64,000 nucleotides of DNA, taken from contig NC_045129.1 in assembly GCF_007655135.1 (NCBI RefSeq), positions 37,821,122-37,885,121 on the forward strand, read 5' to 3'. The position numbers were made by a program, and so were the translations under genes. Shown here piece after piece: positions 58,770 through 64,000 of the stretch; the stretch's first letter is position 1; every line of letters starts with the position of its first letter. A model generated the notes under the pieces. That model searched no databases, was not told the DNA's origin, and saw only the letters and a program-made list of their open reading frames with translations. Origin of the DNA: Punica granatum. Taxonomy: Eukaryota; Streptophyta; Magnoliopsida; Myrtales; Lythraceae.

Positions 58770-61700
58770 CATGTTTCACCCAAATGTAAATGGAAATTTT
58801 GTGAAATTTTGGATTTTTTTCTTTGATTTTTATTTACACGTCACCTGAAGATTGAGATGGTATTAAAGAAATGGAGATTATTTAACACGTTGGGAGCTCT
58901 TGTGGCTGTCTTTCGACTGAGGTGGCCGCCCATGTGGATGGCGACCCTGTCGGAAACATTACGTGGATGAATGGGACCATTAACCAAATAAGAGCGAAAA
59001 GGCATGCCAAATTGACAATATATGTCATCTTTGACTCTCGGTGAGGGGTCTAAACTAATGGCATCTGCAAAGGATAAACTCGAGATGGAATCTGTGTAGT
59101 TGTACTCATATGTTTTCCTAATTATCGGAATTTTTAAGATCTTAGGTTTAACTTCATATTATCCTATGTCGTCAATCTTCGGTGTTACACCATCCATATC
59201 ATATTGTGGGCATAGCATCTCAATGGGTACATCTTTAGTTATATCGTGTGTTGAAATAAGTCCAAAACATTGTAATGAGGTCGATAAACTGAGACCTATC
59301 AAGAGCATGAGGCTTGAGATTTTGGTCTCTTGGTGTTGCGAGGAGCCGCTTGATTAAATGGTTCGTCAACAAACCCTATGGACCAGGCGGAGGTGATCCT
59401 GATGAGATACGGAAAATCTGGAATTATTGCCGACTATACAATTATATTCAGGAAGTCTCCGAGAAATTCAAATTATGATTAAATCTCTATCCGGTCGATA
59501 TATACCATATATGCACTTCCTTTGTAGTTTTTTTTTAAAAGAAAATTTAATAGAGAGCATATAGCAAAGTAAAATCAGTCCATCAATATGATATAATCCA
59601 TCATCGATTCATGAACAAATCTAATCCATCATCCATTCGTGATCAAATCTACTTTATATGAAGGCACTTCTTTGTCCTTGGAAATAGTATATCATATCAT
59701 CCGACATATCATCCGATCAATAATAAGGAAAATATCTTCACGTGAATATATAAGATGTAATGCACGCTCAGGCTACCAACCTTGATTCACGCGAACAAAT
59801 TCATGCGAACTGAAGGTTATGTCATACGACTTGAAAATTTATGATATGGACCAGACACAGGCTAGGATTTAAATTGAATTACGGAAGCACGAGCAGGACT
59901 AACAAATAACAGCACGGCAAGAGGATCAAGATGCAGGAAGAGTTGGAAGAGTTAAGAGGCTGGGCCACGAGCTATTTTGGGCTATTTTCTTATCTCTTCT
60001 TAATTTTTTCCATTTTCAAGAGGAGATCGAACGTGGCCCAAATGAACTGCTGGGCTTTAAGTTCAAAGATCTTAACATGACTTCCATCTTGATCTCCGTC
60101 TTTTTCAATCAAAAGCTAAAAATTATCACCCATAAATATATATATATATATATATATATACCCTTAAGAAAAAAGCTAAAAATTATCGGGAAAATCGACG
60201 GTTGCATTTTAGTAAATCAGAAAGGATGTTCACCAATTAATTAGATTTGCGCCATTATGAGAGAGTCGGAGGATGCAACTCGGAGGAATTATCATTGATC
60301 ATATAGTAAAAACACTTAAGCCGGTAACAATTCTGTTCAGTATCAATTTGGTTTTTTATGCTTAGTTCTAAAACTTTGGCCACTCACGTTTCCAAGATGT
60401 TATTACTTTATCAGTTATCATTTAACACTTTAACTTCATATAAAAACTATTTACAAAATGAAAATGGTTCAAGAGAGATGATATTTTTGAAACGGAACCT
60501 TAAAAAATCAAGGTTTAGAAAATCATTTCTTTAATTTCTTCTAAATCTTTTTTTTTCTTATTATATTTTATTTTTCGTATTGCTAACTTTATTCTTATTA
60601 TAAAAGAGAACGCTTCATTATTTTATTAATGATGAATATTTTTCTCACATTCCTTTATTTTTTTCCCGTTTTACTATTAATACTTGTATATATGGAATAA
60701 TATTTTTCTTCCCTGAAATAATTATATATAATAACTTGATTAGCTTATTCTTAAGAATTCAATCTTGTTTTTGATATCCACGTTTAGACTTTTTCTCAAC
60801 ATCAATCAAATATTTAATGAAGTTCGACAAATTTCGAGAGAAAATCTCATTGAAGGCGAATAATATATGTCCATTATTTAGAGAATCTGTGACCTCAACC
60901 TTCCTAACCCGATGGGAACTAGTGCAGGTTGACATGGCAACTTAAGTCAGATACTCCGACGTGACCAAATGTGAAGGAGATGATGGATCGAATAATTTAA
61001 GTTGTGTACTTATGTTGACGAAAAACGGAAGCCATACCAATCGACTAATTGGTTCCCGTGAAAGCAAAAAAAGAAAAAAAAATAAAAATAAAAATAAAGG
61101 AATAATAAATAAAGGAAAAGGAACTCGATTCTGTTCACCTCTCATTAATTGGATTCAAATTAGGGAAAATTCTCTCGATGAAGACAAGCCTTTGCCGTCA
61201 CTGTAATAATATGCTGATTTAGGAGTTGACGACTAAAGATACAGACCGGTTGGATGTGCATATATAGAAAGCCTAAAAGGCAAGGTGATTAGATTATACA
61301 TCGTTCAAAAAATGGTACCTTGTACAAAATTTGTACATATAAGTATAGGAACCGGTGTATTCGATGCATTCGAGCAATTAATTAAGTCCAAGAAGTGGCT
61401 ATTTTACGCAGAAACATCATAATCTTTCTTTGCCATCTACATTAACCACGAAACGACCAAAACCTTGCAGCTTTGCTCTTCTAAATATTTGCCTCGTTCC
61501 TCCTTATTAGACACTATATATATATATCTCTCTCTCTGACGTGAAACTATGTTAGGCACCCCTTTATTAGTTCAATTCTTTACAACAATTGGGTCATACA
61601 TGACATGTGACGGGCAGGAAAAACAATAGGTAGAATCGCATCAAAATGGCCGTGCAGTATTATCGGACAAACATAGTTTCCTTCTTATGTCATATGTGGA

Positions 61701-61900
61701 TTAGAGTTGTGTGTTTACTATAATTGTCTAAAACTTTGAAAATGGAGGTTTTGAGATATTCCAAATGAGTAGGTGGGGGAAGCCTCCCATAATTGGACTT
61801 TTATATGAGATAAGTCTTTATGAAGAACATACCCAAAGTCCATCACCAACAAGAAATCATCCCCCAAATTGACAAGTCAGGCGCCCTTGAAAGAGAAATT
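58770..61900. other. AT-rich intergenic region, no gene seen
   Basis: Only short frames without recognisable protein character. A (TA)n tract lies at 60136-60160. Confidence 0.6.
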
Positions 61901-61908
61901 TCCATTGC

Positions 61909-62156
61909 GTTTGATAACGAAATTAAGTTTGATTTAAAAAATTAATGACTGCATCGTTGAATTGAGAAAAAAGTATTGAAATTAAGAAAAAAAATATTGA
62001 ATAGTTTAGATAATTTAATATTAAAAAATTAATTGTAATGATAGATAAGAAAAAGTATATGAGAGAATTTAAAGAATAAAATAGAAAATAATAATTGTGT
62101 TATTGAATTGTGAAGAAAGTATCAAGTTAAGTTTAATTTAATTTTATAAAATAAAT
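61909..62156. mobile_element. MITE, relative of the dioxygenase-intron element
   Basis: GTTTGATAACGAAATTAAGT at the left and TTAAGTTTAATTTAATTTTA at the right match the ends of the 16790-17125 element, as does the interior (AAATTAATTGTAATGATAGA, TAAGAAAAAGT). It is shorter (about 248 bp). No target-site duplication is visible. Confidence 0.65.
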
Positions 62157-62251
62157 ATATAATTTAGCCTCTCTTTCTCTCGATAGCACGTGGGATTTTA
62201 ACGTTACTTGAAATCAGTTAGTGAGTTGTTCCATTAATTCAGGGAGTGGAG

Positions 62252-62410
62252 ATGGCCAAATTTCTTCTTGTGACTTCCAGTCTTGTTCTTCCTACCAGGT
62301 TCATCGATCCGAAAGTCAACATAGATGATTTGTATCAAATTACTTTTGTGACGGATGAAGTTATTTTTATACAAGGATGGCTAGAGATGAAAAACAGTTG
62401 CATCTCCTAA
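62252..62410 (+). CDS. Unrecognised 52-aa open frame (doubtful)
   Basis: MAKFLLVTSSLVLPTRFIDP followed by KVNIDDLYQITFVTDE; ends at TAA 62408-62410. The wording is protein-like, but there is no family match, promoter or second exon that I can see. Possibly a gene fragment or chance. Confidence 0.15.
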   Translation: MAKFLLVTSSLVLPTRFIDPKVNIDDLYQITFVTDEVIFIQGWLEMKNSCIS

Positions 62411-63880
62411 AATTTTAACTTTATACAAAACTTACATATTATTATTCGATTTTGATGATATATTTTTATATTCGTTCCTCTAACTGAAAAGTATTATTAT
62501 TTTATACACCATTTCAAGAGTTCGTTTCCCCTCGATCAAAATCCGGGATCGGTTCCTTTCTCTAGAGTTGCATCAAGGACATTATGGGGCAAGCACGGTT
62601 CTTCTGATGACGCGATATATCCACGGCAAGGAAAAGCTGTTGACAACATTTCGCACCATAATTGATCACTTTTTCATATGTAACTTTAGGGTTTGTGTAT
62701 ATTGTAATCAAATTAATTACTTCACCAACAGATTAAAAGACTCGTTTCAATGCGACCGAACAACCCTCCCATGATGACCGCGTTTCCTCCCGCTCTTGCG
62801 TCCACCTGCCCGCCCCGATCGGTCCATCGAATGAATGTCTGTCTCCTTCACCCCGATTTATTTATTCATGCCCTTTCCATATTTATTAATTAATTTCCTG
62901 CCTAATTGATTAATTAATAATTTTATTTTCTCACATATGGACGGCCCAGATCCACCACATGCGTTGACCTCAGAGGGAAAGGATATATCCATATTTTGGC
63001 CCCCATTGTGTTCCACACGTAACTGATAGATCCCATTCTTCAAAGGCTCGAAGTAGACCCTCTTAAACTTTTCTTAGCAAACATGTTTATTTTCTTCTTT
63101 TTAATAATCGTGTTTCGGGTCAAAAATTGTATCCACGGACTAATTAACGCCGGTCACGGCTTGGTTGATTTCGTCATTGGTTAAACATAAATTATTAAAT
63201 AATTAATCTTAATCTAATTAATCTCGTATATGATTGATTAAAATGGGATTTATGTAGATAATATATATATATATGACTATATCCAGATGTCTACAAGTAT
63301 CAACGTCAGGTGGAATATATATGAGGGGGCCCAACTCAAGCTTTGGTTTCTTATGGGAGCTTCGCACGCAAAAGATCCTCTCTCCTTCATTTGATTTCAT
63401 GATATACATATAATATGTGTGTATGTATCTATGCCTATATATATATATATTCTTTTGCCTCTCAATTATCAAATTATTTACAAATCAACAAAAATATAAA
63501 TTTCCACTGGCTAATTATATGCGCCCTCTTTTTGTCGAAATTTCAACAATTCCCAATTCGGCTATAGCCGCTATACAAGATATATATTGCATATATAAAT
63601 AAATAGATGATATATAGTTAATTACTGGTTCGAAAGGATTCAGTTCTTTTTTCCATGCATAAGAATTTTCCCAATTAATGTTAACCATTATTTCATATTC
63701 TCATATTTTTCGTGGATTATATCTTTCTATACTAGTTATTTAGTATTTTTTCCCTTTTTTTTAGCGAGATGGTCTAGTATATATTTTTGACATGAAAGTA
63801 TATGTTGGGGCCCATTTGGTACGTGCTTCGGAATAAAAAAAACAAACTAGAGTCGTAAATGGGCAAGGTTGAAAATATAT

Positions 63881-63926
<46 letters not shown>

Positions 63927-64000
63927 ATGGCTAATTGAGCTGAAATTTGGCTCCCGCTGGTGCGGGAACGGTGAACATCATAGATGCAAACTAAGAGAAG
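62411..64000. other. AT-rich intergenic region to window end
   Basis: No gene recognised. It contains short (TA)n tracts (63257-63275, 63436-63450, 63893-63924). The last 80 bp are less AT-rich and could lead into a gene beyond the window. Confidence 0.5.

Noticed and set aside
1..64000. CRISPR arrays, operons, bacterial RBS, tRNA or rRNA genes
   Set aside because: The window is plant nuclear DNA; I saw no spaced repeat arrays and no sequence folding as a complete tRNA.

Overview
The window is plant nuclear DNA, almost certainly from a eudicot. Genes are intron-rich with GT-AG splice sites, intergenic DNA is AT-rich and littered with small transposons, and the proteins are plant-specific (PHO1, bacterial-type PEPC, ICME, an RNA polymerase I TAF1B). 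I cannot name the species. Splice junctions were placed by eye. In the five long genes the exons join into one open frame whose length fits the family.

Layout. (1) 247-4770, minus: PHO1 phosphate exporter, 14 exons, 792 aa, with one GC-AG intron. (2) About 4.8-15.3 kb: gene-free, AT-rich. (3) 15708-18422, minus: a 2-oxoglutarate/Fe(II) dioxygenase, 4 exons, with one transposon in intron 3 and another just past its 3' end. (4) 18.4-23.4 kb: gene-free, holding a three-unit tandem repeat of about 495 bp and a small Helitron. (5) 23673-26445, minus: TAF1B/MEE12, sharing a 1.2 kb divergent intergenic region with (6) 27612-30967, plus: ICME, isoprenylcysteine methylesterase, 11 exons. (7) 31-42 kb: a duplicated, rearranged block. 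It holds a broken copy of the ICME 3' half, two near-identical two-exon genes for small secreted proteins (34.5 and 38.7 kb) on either side of a truncated Ty1/copia element, a third small signal-peptide gene (40.6 kb), and degraded repeats of the same block. (8) 42161-42346, minus: a small Lys/Pro/Ala-rich gene with a clear TATA box. (9) 43802-51320, minus: PPC4, bacterial-type PEP carboxylase, 20 exons, 1057 aa, ending in RNTG. (10) 51.4-64 kb: gene-free and very AT-rich, with tandem duplications, a 499-bp foldback element flanked by a perfect 9-bp target-site duplication (Mutator-type), and further inverted-repeat elements.

The genes do not form one pathway; they are ordinary neighbours in a plant genome. 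The least ordinary part is the 31-42 kb block, where a family of putative secreted peptides has grown by local duplication. The two closest copies differ in the encoded protein more than at silent sites, which suggests fast change or relaxed constraint. I do not recognise this peptide family.
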